Below are positions 17,640 through 25,861 of a stretch of 40,280 nucleotides of DNA, piece after piece. The position numbers were made by a program, and so were the translations under genes. Below the pieces are notes generated by a model. That model made no database searches and was not told where the DNA came from. It saw only the letters and a list, made by a program, of their open reading frames with translations. The stretch lies in the NCBI GenBank assembly GCA_902575815.1, contig CACGTA010000010.1, positions 1 through 40,280 on the forward strand, read 5' to 3'. Source of the DNA: an uncultured Alphaproteobacteria bacterium (GTDB taxonomy: Bacteria; Pseudomonadota; Alphaproteobacteria; HIMB59; GCA-002718135). The stretch's first letter is position 1. Each line of letters opens with the position of its first letter.

Positions 17640-19370
17640 TTAGTTTAAACTTTTAATTAACTCTTTTTCTTTCTTTATTATATCTTGAAGCAATTTTATT
17701 CTTTCTTCACCACTTGTAAACTCTAACTTTCTAATATTAAGAGGATCAACTATATTTCTTAATATTTTTAACTGCTTTGGTGTTGGTGATTTAGTTAGCT
17801 TGCAATTTTTGTGATACTTTACTTTAAAGGAAGTATTTTGTTCTATTTCTGTTTTTGAAACACCTTTATGAATACTAATAACTTCAAGTAATCCTGTTTT
17901 TTTATTTTTTTCGAAAATACAGAGATTGGTAAAAATTTTAACATATCCTGGCTGTAAGCCTGCTTTCAATCTATCCTTATCTTTAAAAACACCTCTTCCA
18001 GCACTTACATAATCTACTTTTTCAACAAAACTTAGCTTTGAATGTTTTGTAACATAACAAACAAAATGCTGATGAAGATTAGAAACATCTGCCATACCCC
18101 CTTGACCAGGTAATCTTAATGTACCTCCACTCTTTTTCTTGATTTCAATATTATTAACATCTCCATATTTATCAATTTGAGCAGCTCCTATAACTTCATG
18201 TGTAATTTGACCATTTTGATAATAAATACTGTAGGAGTCATCTCCTCCCCAAAAATTTATACAAGTTTCTCTGTCTAAAACCTCGCTAAACGATAATGTC
18301 ATTGGTCTAAAACTTACATCGTGATGGCCATATGTCATTGTAGTTAGTATTAATTTTGGTGCATGTAGTTTTTTTGCAAGAAAGTAAGAAACATTTGCTA
18401 ATGGTGAAACAGCACCAGAACTACATAAGCTATTATTATCGTATTCATTTGCTAGCGCAAAAGCCATTATTTCATCACTTGTTGCTTTACTTTTTGACGT
18501 ACTATTTTTGATATTTTTAGATAAATATTCTTTAAAAAATTTTGAGTCTAACTTATTCGATTTAGTTACAAAACTTTTATTCTTTTTAAAACTTTTACCA
18601 ATTTTTAGTGGTGTTTTAGCGAAGGCATTTTTCAGATCTTCATAATCAGTTATGTAATAAGGTACTGAAGATGTTGGATAGGCACCGTAAGGAATGTGAG
18701 CAATAGCTTTAATAAAGTTTTTTGAGATCAAACTCCCTTTTTTTTCACGTGCCAGAACGTCTCTTGGTACAACTTCATCAACTGTTACAATTACTTGCTT
18801 ACTAGCTCCTGCCATAATTGTATCAAGTGCTCGAGGGCCTAAAATTTCTACATTTCCGTCTTCATCAGCTCTACTAGCATGAAGAAGAAAACTATCAATT
18901 TTTAAAGATGGAACAATTGCAAACTGATTTTTTGAAACAGGATCTTTAAATTTTTTACAAAAATTAGTTTTATTAGGTAAATCAGACCCCCAAGGATATT
19001 GAAAGATTTCAGAATCAATATTTTGTTGTCCGGCACGTAATGCTTTGATTAAACCTAATGCAGACCAATCTATCACTTCAATTGATTTATTTTCACAAGT
19101 TTTTCGAAATAATGGAGCAAGACCAAAAATATCCAAACTTGAAAAACAAATTTGAATTTTTTTAATTGCATTTTTTTGAAGAAAAAGTTCTAAAGCTAAA
19201 CCTCCTGACCAGCTGATAAATTCCAAATTTTTTGGATTCTTATTTAATAAATTTTTTATTAAAGAAATTGGCAATCTTGCAAAGTGATGTCCCCCTATAC
19301 CAATAGACATATTGTTTTCAATTAGATCAGAAAGATAATTTAATGATTTAAATTTGGATGAAAGTTTCAT
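17640..19370 (-). CDS. Fused alpha/beta class-I CoA-transferase-like protein (GctAB/IpdAB type)
   Basis: Single 576-residue polypeptide joining domains that are usually separate subunits. The alpha-like half (about 1-260) has IGIGGHHFARLP and the SRADEDGNVEILGP segment. The beta-like half (about 295-545) has GAVSPLANVSYFLAKKLHAP, GAAQIDKYGDVNN, and SGGTLRLPGQGGMADVS. In glutaconate CoA-transferase the beta subunit carries the catalytic glutamate in VESG. Here the aligned stretch reads LTTMTYG (about 342-348) with no Glu. IpdAB-type ring-opening hydrolases also lack that residue, so hydrolase or C-C lyase chemistry on a CoA thioester is more likely than CoA transfer. It overlaps the mutarotase-like gene by one base. 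Alternatives are a non-catalytic homologue or a transferase using another residue. Confidence 0.75.
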   Translation of the reverse strand: MKLSSKFKSLNYLSDLIENNMSIGIGGHHFARLPISLIKNLLNKNPKNLEFISWSGGLALELFLQKNAIKKIQICFSSLDIFGLAPLFRKTCENKSIEVIDWSALGLIKALRAGQQNIDSEIFQYPWGSDLPNKTNFCKKFKDPVSKNQFAIVPSLKIDSFLLHASRADEDGNVEILGPRALDTIMAGASKQVIVTVDEVVPRDVLAREKKGSLISKNFIKAIAHIPYGAYPTSSVPYYITDYEDLKNAFAKTPLKIGKSFKKNKSFVTKSNKLDSKFFKEYLSKNIKNSTSKSKATSDEIMAFALANEYDNNSLCSSGAVSPLANVSYFLAKKLHAPKLILTTMTYGHHDVSFRPMTLSFSEVLDRETCINFWGGDDSYSIYYQNGQITHEVIGAAQIDKYGDVNNIEIKKKSGGTLRLPGQGGMADVSNLHQHFVCYVTKHSKLSFVEKVDYVSAGRGVFKDKDRLKAGLQPGYVKIFTNLCIFEKNKKTGLLEVISIHKGVSKTEIEQNTSFKVKYHKNCKLTKSPTPKQLKILRNIVDPLNIRKLEFTSGEERIKLLQDIIKKEKELIKSLN

Positions 19371-20386
19371 TATAAAGCGCTTATAGAAAATGAATAATCT
19401 GTAAACAAAGGCTTATCTCTATAAAGTTTCAAACTGGTTGATACATGTCTTTTAGAAATCGGATTATTTTTATTCAAAGATACATGAGTTGATAATCCAA
19501 ATGCAGAGGTTATTGGCTCAAAACCAATAGTAACATGATTGCTGTTCCAAGGATATTCTGTTCTCCCTTTATTACTTACCCACATTAGAACTGAAGAGAA
19601 ATGATTTGGATTCCAAGAAAAGTTAAATTTATAGTTTTCTTCAAAATTTTCTAAAGACATGTTTCCATCAATTCCACAAAGTTGAAAAAGGTCTTCAAAG
19701 TTTCCATCGAAAGGAGGCTGTGAAAGATCAATAGTATTACCATCAAATCCCTCAACTTTGTCTAATGAAGAAAATTCTCTCCCAATTGCTCCTAAAGTTT
19801 TATCTTTTAAAACTAAACCTGGATAATTAAGTCCAAATTTAAAATTTCCAGGATTTATTTTTATTTTAGACATTTTTTTTGGAATGCGAAACATTGGATG
19901 TAAACCTATTGGTAGTTCACAATCTTCTTTTACGTGAATCTGAAGTCTACAAAAAATGTTATGAGGTTTATCATCTTGAACCTCAATTGTTCTAATCAAA
20001 TGATCAACTAAATCATTTTCAGGATAATTAATTTTAAATTCAAGCTTATTTGATTTTTTTTCAATCAATTCCCAGTTTTTATTTGAACTATAACCATGTG
20101 GTTCATTTACAATATAAGGTTCAACAGAATAAGATGCCTTCCATTCATCTGTTATATCATCTATCGGTGAGTTAATGCCAAAAGGAACACATGGAAATTC
20201 TCCTTTAAGATTTTGAAGTATGCCGGGAAGAGAATTAAAATCATCTGAATTATCATTAAGCCAGTCGGGTTCATGAAAAGGTTTTATTTTTTTTCCATTA
20301 AGATTAAACATAGGGATCATTTTACATCCTAATGCATCAATTTCAATTTCACCACCCTTCCAGCTTAAGTAATATTTTTCATTCAT
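19370..20386 (-). CDS. Aldose 1-epimerase-like (galactose mutarotase superfamily) protein
   Basis: Galactose-mutarotase-like fold (338 residues) that would equilibrate sugar anomers before oxidation. The general-acid/base candidates are visible: a histidine in PIGLHPMFRIP and a glutamate in TIGFEPITSAFGL. An early DALGCKMIP segment corresponds to the glycine-rich start of the family. It lacks a signal peptide. It overlaps the CaiB-type gene by four bases (ATGA) and the fused CoA-transferase-like gene by one base, so it is translated as part of this array. Some members act on phosphorylated or uronic sugars, so the substrate remains open. Confidence 0.75.
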   Translation of the reverse strand: MNEKYYLSWKGGEIEIDALGCKMIPMFNLNGKKIKPFHEPDWLNDNSDDFNSLPGILQNLKGEFPCVPFGINSPIDDITDEWKASYSVEPYIVNEPHGYSSNKNWELIEKKSNKLEFKINYPENDLVDHLIRTIEVQDDKPHNIFCRLQIHVKEDCELPIGLHPMFRIPKKMSKIKINPGNFKFGLNYPGLVLKDKTLGAIGREFSSLDKVEGFDGNTIDLSQPPFDGNFEDLFQLCGIDGNMSLENFEENYKFNFSWNPNHFSSVLMWVSNKGRTEYPWNSNHVTIGFEPITSAFGLSTHVSLNKNNPISKRHVSTSLKLYRDKPLFTDYSFSISAL

Positions 20387-21615
20387 GATTTTTCTATAGA
20401 CATAATTTCATTAGTTATAAAATTATTAATTTCTTCATCTGAGTATCCAAATTCTTTCAATATCTCAAAGCCATGCTCTCCTATCATAGGAACTGGTCTT
20501 GTAACTTTTGTTGGAGTTTCGCTCAATTTTACAGCAGGAGAGACAGTTTTTACTTCGCCATAATTTTTATGGTGGAATGTAGTAAACATATTCATGTGTT
20601 TCACTTGAGGATCATCGTAGACTTGTTTATGAGTTTTTAAAGGTGCAGACCAGCAACCTTTCTCAGATAATTTTTTATCCAAAAAATCTGTAGTAAAATT
20701 TTTTGTTAAGTTTTCAATATAGTGAAATATTTCATCTCTTTTCTTTATCTGTAAATCTGAACCCATTGCACCGCTTGGGCCTTCACTATATTTCTTCAAA
20801 CCTTCATCATTTAAAATTTCTGATAAATCTTCAAGAGATGCTACAGCTATTGTTATATAATCATCCTTGGTTTTATAGATTCCAAAAGGCGCTCCAGAAC
20901 CTGGATGCCCTACTCCACTTTCAGGTCTTTCAAACTCTTGGTTCAAATTTAATACTGCAACAAATTCTTGTAATTGGTGTTGTAACAAAGCACTCATTAA
21001 ATCAACTTTAATTTCTTGCCCTCTTCCAGTCCTGTTGCGGTAATGAAGTGCTGATAAAATTCCAATTACCATGTTCAAAGAACCAAGTTGGTCTGCTATA
21101 CCAGCACCTAATTGAGTTGGAGGATATGAAAATCTACCTGTATTTTTTGCTAATCCAGTAATTCCTTGTAACAATAAATCTTGACCTGGTTTATTTAAAT
21201 ATGGTCCAGATTCTCCATAACCTGATCCACTACAATAAATTATTTTAGGATTTATTTTATTAAAATCTTCATAACCATATCCTCTCTTTGCCATAACTCC
21301 TGGGCGAAAATTTTGTATTACTACATCACAACTTTCTGCCATTTTATAAATAATTTTTTTGGCCTCAGGTTTTCTTATATCTAATGCAATGGAACGTTTA
21401 TTCCTATTCCATGCCATGTAACTAGCTGAAGAATAATTACCCACCTTCTTATTAAAAAAATTCCATCGTCTAAAATCATCGCCGACATGAATACGCTCAA
21501 TTTTATAGACCTCTGCACCATAGTCTCCTAAAATTTGAGTGGCGAACGGTCCTGCTAATAAATGACTAAAATCTAAAATTTTAACATCAGAAAGTGCACT
21601 TGATTTATCTAGCAT
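20383..21615 (-). CDS. Class III (CaiB/BaiF-type) CoA-transferase
   Basis: Family III CoA-transferase (410 residues, usual size) that moves CoA between an acyl-CoA and a carboxylic acid through an aspartyl-CoA anhydride. It begins VKILDFSHLLAGPFATQILGD, as these enzymes do. NFRPGVMAKRGYGYEDF, PKIIYCSGSGYGESGP and the active-site aspartate in PGQDLLLQGITG are all present. The C-terminal domain has the usual PVPMIGEH ending. Its presence in a sugar transport operon is unusual: it implies that a carboxylic acid, probably derived from the imported sugar, is converted to a CoA thioester. It overlaps the SDR gene by one base and the mutarotase-like gene by four. Confidence 0.88.
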   Translation of the reverse strand: MLDKSSALSDVKILDFSHLLAGPFATQILGDYGAEVYKIERIHVGDDFRRWNFFNKKVGNYSSASYMAWNRNKRSIALDIRKPEAKKIIYKMAESCDVVIQNFRPGVMAKRGYGYEDFNKINPKIIYCSGSGYGESGPYLNKPGQDLLLQGITGLAKNTGRFSYPPTQLGAGIADQLGSLNMVIGILSALHYRNRTGRGQEIKVDLMSALLQHQLQEFVAVLNLNQEFERPESGVGHPGSGAPFGIYKTKDDYITIAVASLEDLSEILNDEGLKKYSEGPSGAMGSDLQIKKRDEIFHYIENLTKNFTTDFLDKKLSEKGCWSAPLKTHKQVYDDPQVKHMNMFTTFHHKNYGEVKTVSPAVKLSETPTKVTRPVPMIGEHGFEILKEFGYSDEEINNFITNEIMSIEKS

Positions 21616-22418
21616 TATTCTTTTGAATGTGAACCAGCTCCAGGCCGTGTCCTAGGTGTAATAACTAAACCACCGTCAACTCTAAAATCAGAGCCGTTTG
21701 CAAAAGCCCCACCATCTGATGCTAAATAAACTGCAGTCGCTGCTATTTCTGAAGGTTTACCTATTCTTCCAAGAGGATGCATCAAAATGAAATCATCTAA
21801 TAAAGTACCTGTACCATCTTCTTCGACAACTTGATTAACCATTTCAGTAGCTACTGTTCCGGGTGATATCGTATTTGCTCTAATATTAAAAGGACCAAAC
21901 TCAGATGCAATATTTCTTGTCATTGAAATAACACCTCCTTTAATACCAGCATAAGCAGCCCAACCTGGTAATGGTGTATGTGCTTGAACAGATGCAATAT
22001 TTATAATTGAACCACCATTATTTTTTTTTAAATATGGTATTGAATGTTTACATCCATAGAAAACGCTTGAAAAATTTATTGCTAATATTTTTTGCCAATC
22101 TTCATTAGACATGTCTGTTATAGGATATCCACCTATTGCTACAGACACATTATTTACTATAACATCTAACTTGCCATAGGCATTAACAGTATCATCAATT
22201 AATTTTTTTACCTGATCTTCACTTGAAACATCAGTATTTAATGCAATAACATTCTGTGTATCTTTTTGAATCTCTTCATTTGTTTTGAAAAGAAGAGAGT
22301 CATTAATATCCCCTACACCTAATGAAGCGCCCTCTTTTGCAAACGCAAGAGAAATTGCTTTTCCTATTCCTGACCCTACTCCAGTCACAACTGCAACTTT
22401 ATTTTCTAATTGTTTCAT
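21615..22418 (-). CDS. Short-chain dehydrogenase/reductase
   Basis: Classical SDR (267 residues) that oxidises a sugar or polyol hydroxyl with NAD(P). The Rossmann TGVGSGIG motif is at residues 12-19 and D37 after the second strand favours NAD over NADP. NNVS replaces the usual NNAG. The catalytic serine is S143 (NIASVQ), with Y156 and K160 (YAGIK). The C-terminal FRVDGG segment is the standard SDR ending. It follows the CUT2 permease by seven bases, so it is the first enzyme after uptake in gene order. A sugar 1-dehydrogenase giving the lactone for the SMP-30 protein is the simplest reading. Substrate identity is inference. Confidence 0.88.
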   Translation of the reverse strand: MKQLENKVAVVTGVGSGIGKAISLAFAKEGASLGVGDINDSLLFKTNEEIQKDTQNVIALNTDVSSEDQVKKLIDDTVNAYGKLDVIVNNVSVAIGGYPITDMSNEDWQKILAINFSSVFYGCKHSIPYLKKNNGGSIINIASVQAHTPLPGWAAYAGIKGGVISMTRNIASEFGPFNIRANTISPGTVATEMVNQVVEEDGTGTLLDDFILMHPLGRIGKPSEIAATAVYLASDGGAFANGSDFRVDGGLVITPRTRPGAGSHSKE

Positions 22419-22425
22419 ATTCCCC

Positions 22426-23376
22426 TCAATTTTTTCTTCTTTTTATTTCATCAAAGCCAACTGCCAAAATTATTATAATACCATTAACAACCATTTGCCA
22501 TTGAGATTCTACGTTTAACATACCCAATCCATTAGAAATTACTGCTAAAATTAATACTCCTAGAGCAGCGCCTGTTAAAGTTCCTATCCCTCCTACTAAA
22601 CTTACACCACCTAAAACGACTGCGGCAACAACTTGAAATTCAAATAAATCTCCAGCTACATGATTTGCAGATCCTATTCGAGAAGCTAACAATATTGCGC
22701 TGATTGAGCTTAAAACAGAACATATAACAAAAGCAGACAGTTTAATTAATTTTATATTATAACCAGCAAGCCTAGCAACTTCTGCATTGCCCCCAATTGC
22801 ATAAAGTTTTCTTCCGTAACTAGTATTGTTCATAATATAAATAAATGTAACTAGAATTATGATTGCTATAATTGCTGCATATGGAAGAACTCCCATAAAT
22901 TTTCCATTTCCTATATAAAAGAAAAAGTCTGAATATAATTCATCTGATATTGGTCTTTGTCCTGTATATAAATAAACTGCACCCCGTAGTATAAAAAGCA
23001 TCCCTAGTGTAACAATTAAAGAACTAATGCCAAGATAAACGGTTAAAAAACCATTTACCAACCCAATCATTGCCCCAAACAATAAACAAACGATTATTCC
23101 TAAAGTAACACTCTCTGTAAAATTCATAACTTGAATAAGTGGTATTGCAACAAATGCTAATAATGATCCAATAGAAATATCAACTTCACCAGCAATTAAT
23201 AAAACTGCAAAACCAATAGATGCTATTAATATAATTGAAAGTTGACCTGAAACATTCATTATATTTCTTAAGGTAAAAAAATATTCCGATGCAAAAGAGA
23301 AAAAAACAAAAACAATTAAAAAAATTATTCCTAAAGCAACTTCTCCTCTTGCTAAATATTTTTGAATATAATTCAT
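22426..23376 (-). CDS. CUT2 ABC transporter C permease, RbsC/XylH type (second)
   Basis: Inner-membrane permease of the ribose/xylose transporter family (316 residues, eight to ten spans). Recognisable parts are LIAGEVDISIGSLLAF near the N-terminus, GLVNGFLTVYLGISSLIVTLG in the middle and VVAAVVLGGVSLVGGIGTLTG near the C-terminus, all hallmarks of RbsC. It is encoded two bases after the ATPase. Together with the permease on the other side of the ATPase it would form a heterodimeric channel; many CUT2 systems use a single permease gene. Confidence 0.92.
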   Translation of the reverse strand: MNYIQKYLARGEVALGIIFLIVFVFFSFASEYFFTLRNIMNVSGQLSIILIASIGFAVLLIAGEVDISIGSLLAFVAIPLIQVMNFTESVTLGIIVCLLFGAMIGLVNGFLTVYLGISSLIVTLGMLFILRGAVYLYTGQRPISDELYSDFFFYIGNGKFMGVLPYAAIIAIIILVTFIYIMNNTSYGRKLYAIGGNAEVARLAGYNIKLIKLSAFVICSVLSSISAILLASRIGSANHVAGDLFEFQVVAAVVLGGVSLVGGIGTLTGAALGVLILAVISNGLGMLNVESQWQMVVNGIIIILAVGFDEIKRRKN

Positions 23377-23378
23377 GA

Positions 23379-24869
23379 CTAAATTACTGAAGCCTTAAAT
23401 ATTTCTTCTTGTGTCGCTTCATTACGATCAAATTCTTTAGATATTTTACCACCGGCCATAACAATTATTCTATCGCTTAAAGTAAGTAAATCGTTCATTT
23501 CTGAAGTCATTAGTATAACTGAGAGTCCATCTTTAGCTAAATCATTAATTAGTCTTAAAATTTCTGTTTTGGCACCAATATCAACACCTCTTGTAGGCTC
23601 ATCTAATATAATTATTTTTAGGTTTCTAATTAGCCATCTACTCAATAATATTTTTTGCTGATTGCCACCACTTAGTAATGTTATTAATCTTTCAGATGAT
23701 GGGGTCTTTACTTCAAATTTATCAATATACTCATTAGAAATTTTTTTCTCTTTATTTTTATTAATAGTAAAAAGTTTCTCAAATATTTCAAGACTAGGCA
23801 AACTCATATTTTCTCTTAAGTTCATATCTTTAATAATACCTTCACCTTTACGATCTTCTGTTACATAACCTACACCATTTTTAACCATAGTTTGTGTGTT
23901 AAATTTCTTTAAGGTTTGACCATCAATATCAATAGATCCATTTGAAATATTATCATAACCGTAAATAGCTTTTGCCAGCTCTGTTCTTCCAGCACCCATT
24001 AAACCAAAAAAACCTAATATTTCACCTTTGTATAAATTAAATGAAATGTCTTTTAATTTAGATTTAGTAGAAATATTGTTTATATTCATTAAAACTTTAT
24101 CAAATGATTTAACTGGTCTATCAAATTTTTGCTCGACTTTTCTCCCAACCATATCTTGAATTAGTATCTCTTCTGAAGTATCTTTTATATCTCTATGAGA
24201 AATTAGTTTTCCATCTCTTAGAACGGTTACTTCATTTGCAATCTTAAAAATTTCATCAATTTTGTGAGTTATGTAGATGATTGCTATATTATTTTTTTTT
24301 AAATTCTCAATTACTTCAAATAATTTTTCTATTTCATTTGGCGTTAAAGAAGAAGTTGGTTCATCCATTACCACTACGGAAGCATTTTGAAATATTGCTC
24401 TGGCAATCTCTACAATTTGTTGTTCGGAAATGGATAAATTTGCAACTTTCTCTCTTACATTCAGATTAAAACCTATTTTTTTTAATAAATTATTGCAATC
24501 GTTATAAAGTTTTTTCCAATTAACAATACCAAGACTATTAACAGGAAATTTTTCAAGAAATATATTTTCTCCAACTGTAAATTCTGGAATTAAAGCTATT
24601 TCTTGATAAACTACTTTTATACCAAGATTTAAACTGTCGTTTGGATTATCAATATTTACTTCTTTGTCATCAAATAAAATTCTTCCTTGATCTTTGTTAT
24701 ATGCACCAGCTAAAATCTTTATTAAAGTAGATTTACCAGCACCATTTTCTCCCATGAGTGCATGTACACTACCAGCTTTTGCTTCTAAACTAACATCATC
24801 TAAAGCAAGAACTCCTGGAAATTCTTTTTTAATATTTTTTAAAGTTAAGGATTTAAAATTATTATCCAT
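23379..24869 (-). CDS. CUT2 ABC transporter C ATPase, double-domain RbsA/XylG type
   Basis: Cytoplasmic ATPase with two tandem nucleotide-binding domains (496 residues). Domain 1 has Walker A GENGAGKST (40-48), an LSISEQQ signature and Walker B VVMDEPTSSL. Domain 2 has a degenerate Walker A (GLMGAGRTE), which is normal for this family, with LSGGNQQK and IILDEPTRGVD. It overlaps the upstream permease gene by eight bases. It powers only monosaccharide-type CUT2 transport and would not be expected to serve the CUT1 systems here. Confidence 0.94.
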   Translation of the reverse strand: MDNNFKSLTLKNIKKEFPGVLALDDVSLEAKAGSVHALMGENGAGKSTLIKILAGAYNKDQGRILFDDKEVNIDNPNDSLNLGIKVVYQEIALIPEFTVGENIFLEKFPVNSLGIVNWKKLYNDCNNLLKKIGFNLNVREKVANLSISEQQIVEIARAIFQNASVVVMDEPTSSLTPNEIEKLFEVIENLKKNNIAIIYITHKIDEIFKIANEVTVLRDGKLISHRDIKDTSEEILIQDMVGRKVEQKFDRPVKSFDKVLMNINNISTKSKLKDISFNLYKGEILGFFGLMGAGRTELAKAIYGYDNISNGSIDIDGQTLKKFNTQTMVKNGVGYVTEDRKGEGIIKDMNLRENMSLPSLEIFEKLFTINKNKEKKISNEYIDKFEVKTPSSERLITLLSGGNQQKILLSRWLIRNLKIIILDEPTRGVDIGAKTEILRLINDLAKDGLSVILMTSEMNDLLTLSDRIIVMAGGKISKEFDRNEATQEEIFKASVI

Positions 24870-25800
24870 TTTTTTCTTTTCTTAATGTATCAAAATACAC
24901 TGCTAATATGAGTATCACACCTGGAACGACTAGTTGAAACTCTTGTGGAATACTCATTAGTATTATACCATTATCAATGACCTTAAGTATTAATATACCT
25001 AAAATTGTTCCTAAAATAGTTCCACTCCCTCCCTTAAAACTTGTTCCACCTAAAAGTACGGCGGCTATTACGATAAGCTCAAAACCTTTTGCAGATCCCT
25101 GTTGGCCGGTATCCATAAGTGAAGCTAGTATTATGCCTGCTATCCCAACCAACAAAGAAGTAATAATAAAACCAATTAACTTATATCTATTATTATTAAT
25201 TCCAGACAAATTAGAAGAAAATGGGTTACTTCCTATAGCAGTAAAATATCTTCCGTATCTAGTATAGTTCAGTAGAAAAACAAAAATAGGAAGAATTACC
25301 AACATAATAATTACTGGCATTGGGACGTTATAAACAAATCCCTGCCCAATGAATGTAAAAGCAGGTATTAAATGAGTATTGTAAATAGCTGCCATAGAAT
25401 AAATATAAACGCTTCCTTGCAAAATTAACATCATTGCTAAGGTGCCAATTAAAGAATTTACATTTAAAACTGTTCTAACCAAACCGTTTATTAGACCAAT
25501 TAAAAAACAGAAAATAAATACCGAAAAGAAACCAAGAAATAAGCTTCCACTTATATTGATGACATCCATAACAATCACAGTAACAAAGGATAGAAGTGCT
25601 CCAACAGATAGGTCTACTTCACCACTTGTTAATAATATTGTCATACCAAAAGCAACAATCATGACCGTAGAGCTTGATCGTAAAATGCTATTAATATTTT
25701 GAATACTGTAAAATTGAGGATTGTAAAAAGATAAAAATACTAAAAGTAACAAAAGTATTAAAAATAAAATTGTTTCATTTTTTTGAAAAAATTTAGACAC
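24862..25800 (-). CDS. CUT2 ABC transporter C permease, RbsC/XylH type (first)
   Basis: Inner-membrane permease of the RbsC family (312 residues). Hallmarks are LTSGEVDLSVGALLSF near residue 60, GLINGLVRTVLNVNSLIGTL in the middle and VIAAVLLGGTSFKGGSGTILG near the C-terminus. The start is GTG 25800, with no good ribosome site and no in-frame ATG nearby; the first nine bases follow an A-rich tract downstream of a hairpin. It is clearly paralogous to the second permease of the operon but well diverged. Confidence 0.9.
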   Translation of the reverse strand: MSKFFQKNETILFLILLLLLVFLSFYNPQFYSIQNINSILRSSSTVMIVAFGMTILLTSGEVDLSVGALLSFVTVIVMDVINISGSLFLGFFSVFIFCFLIGLINGLVRTVLNVNSLIGTLAMMLILQGSVYIYSMAAIYNTHLIPAFTFIGQGFVYNVPMPVIIMLVILPIFVFLLNYTRYGRYFTAIGSNPFSSNLSGINNNRYKLIGFIITSLLVGIAGIILASLMDTGQQGSAKGFELIVIAAVLLGGTSFKGGSGTILGTILGILILKVIDNGIILMSIPQEFQLVVPGVILILAVYFDTLRKEKNG

Positions 25801-25821
25801 TTTTTTTAAATTAATAATTAA

Positions 25822-25850
25822 GAAAAGCCCCTTGAATTAAGAGGCTTCTC
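25822..25850 (-). promoter_or_regulatory. Stem-loop between binding protein C and its permease
   Basis: Arms at 25822-25833 and 25839-25850 with a five-base loop. On the minus-strand transcript all 12 positions pair, two as G-U wobbles. On the plus strand those two positions are A-C mismatches, so the structure favours the operon's own RNA. A TTAATTATTAATTT stretch follows. It occupies the same place as the hairpins of transporters A, B and D. Confidence 0.62.
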
Positions 25851-25861
25851 GATTTTATTTA

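Noticed and set aside
20703-21011. 102-codon plus-strand open frame opposite the CaiB-type gene
   Set aside because: The opposite strand encodes a conserved CoA-transferase; this frame is Leu/His-rich and featureless.
23379-24869. Degenerate second Walker A (GLMGAGRTE) in the CUT2 ATPase as a sign of inactivation
   Set aside because: This degeneracy is normal for the second nucleotide-binding domain of RbsA/XylG/MglA-type ATPases.
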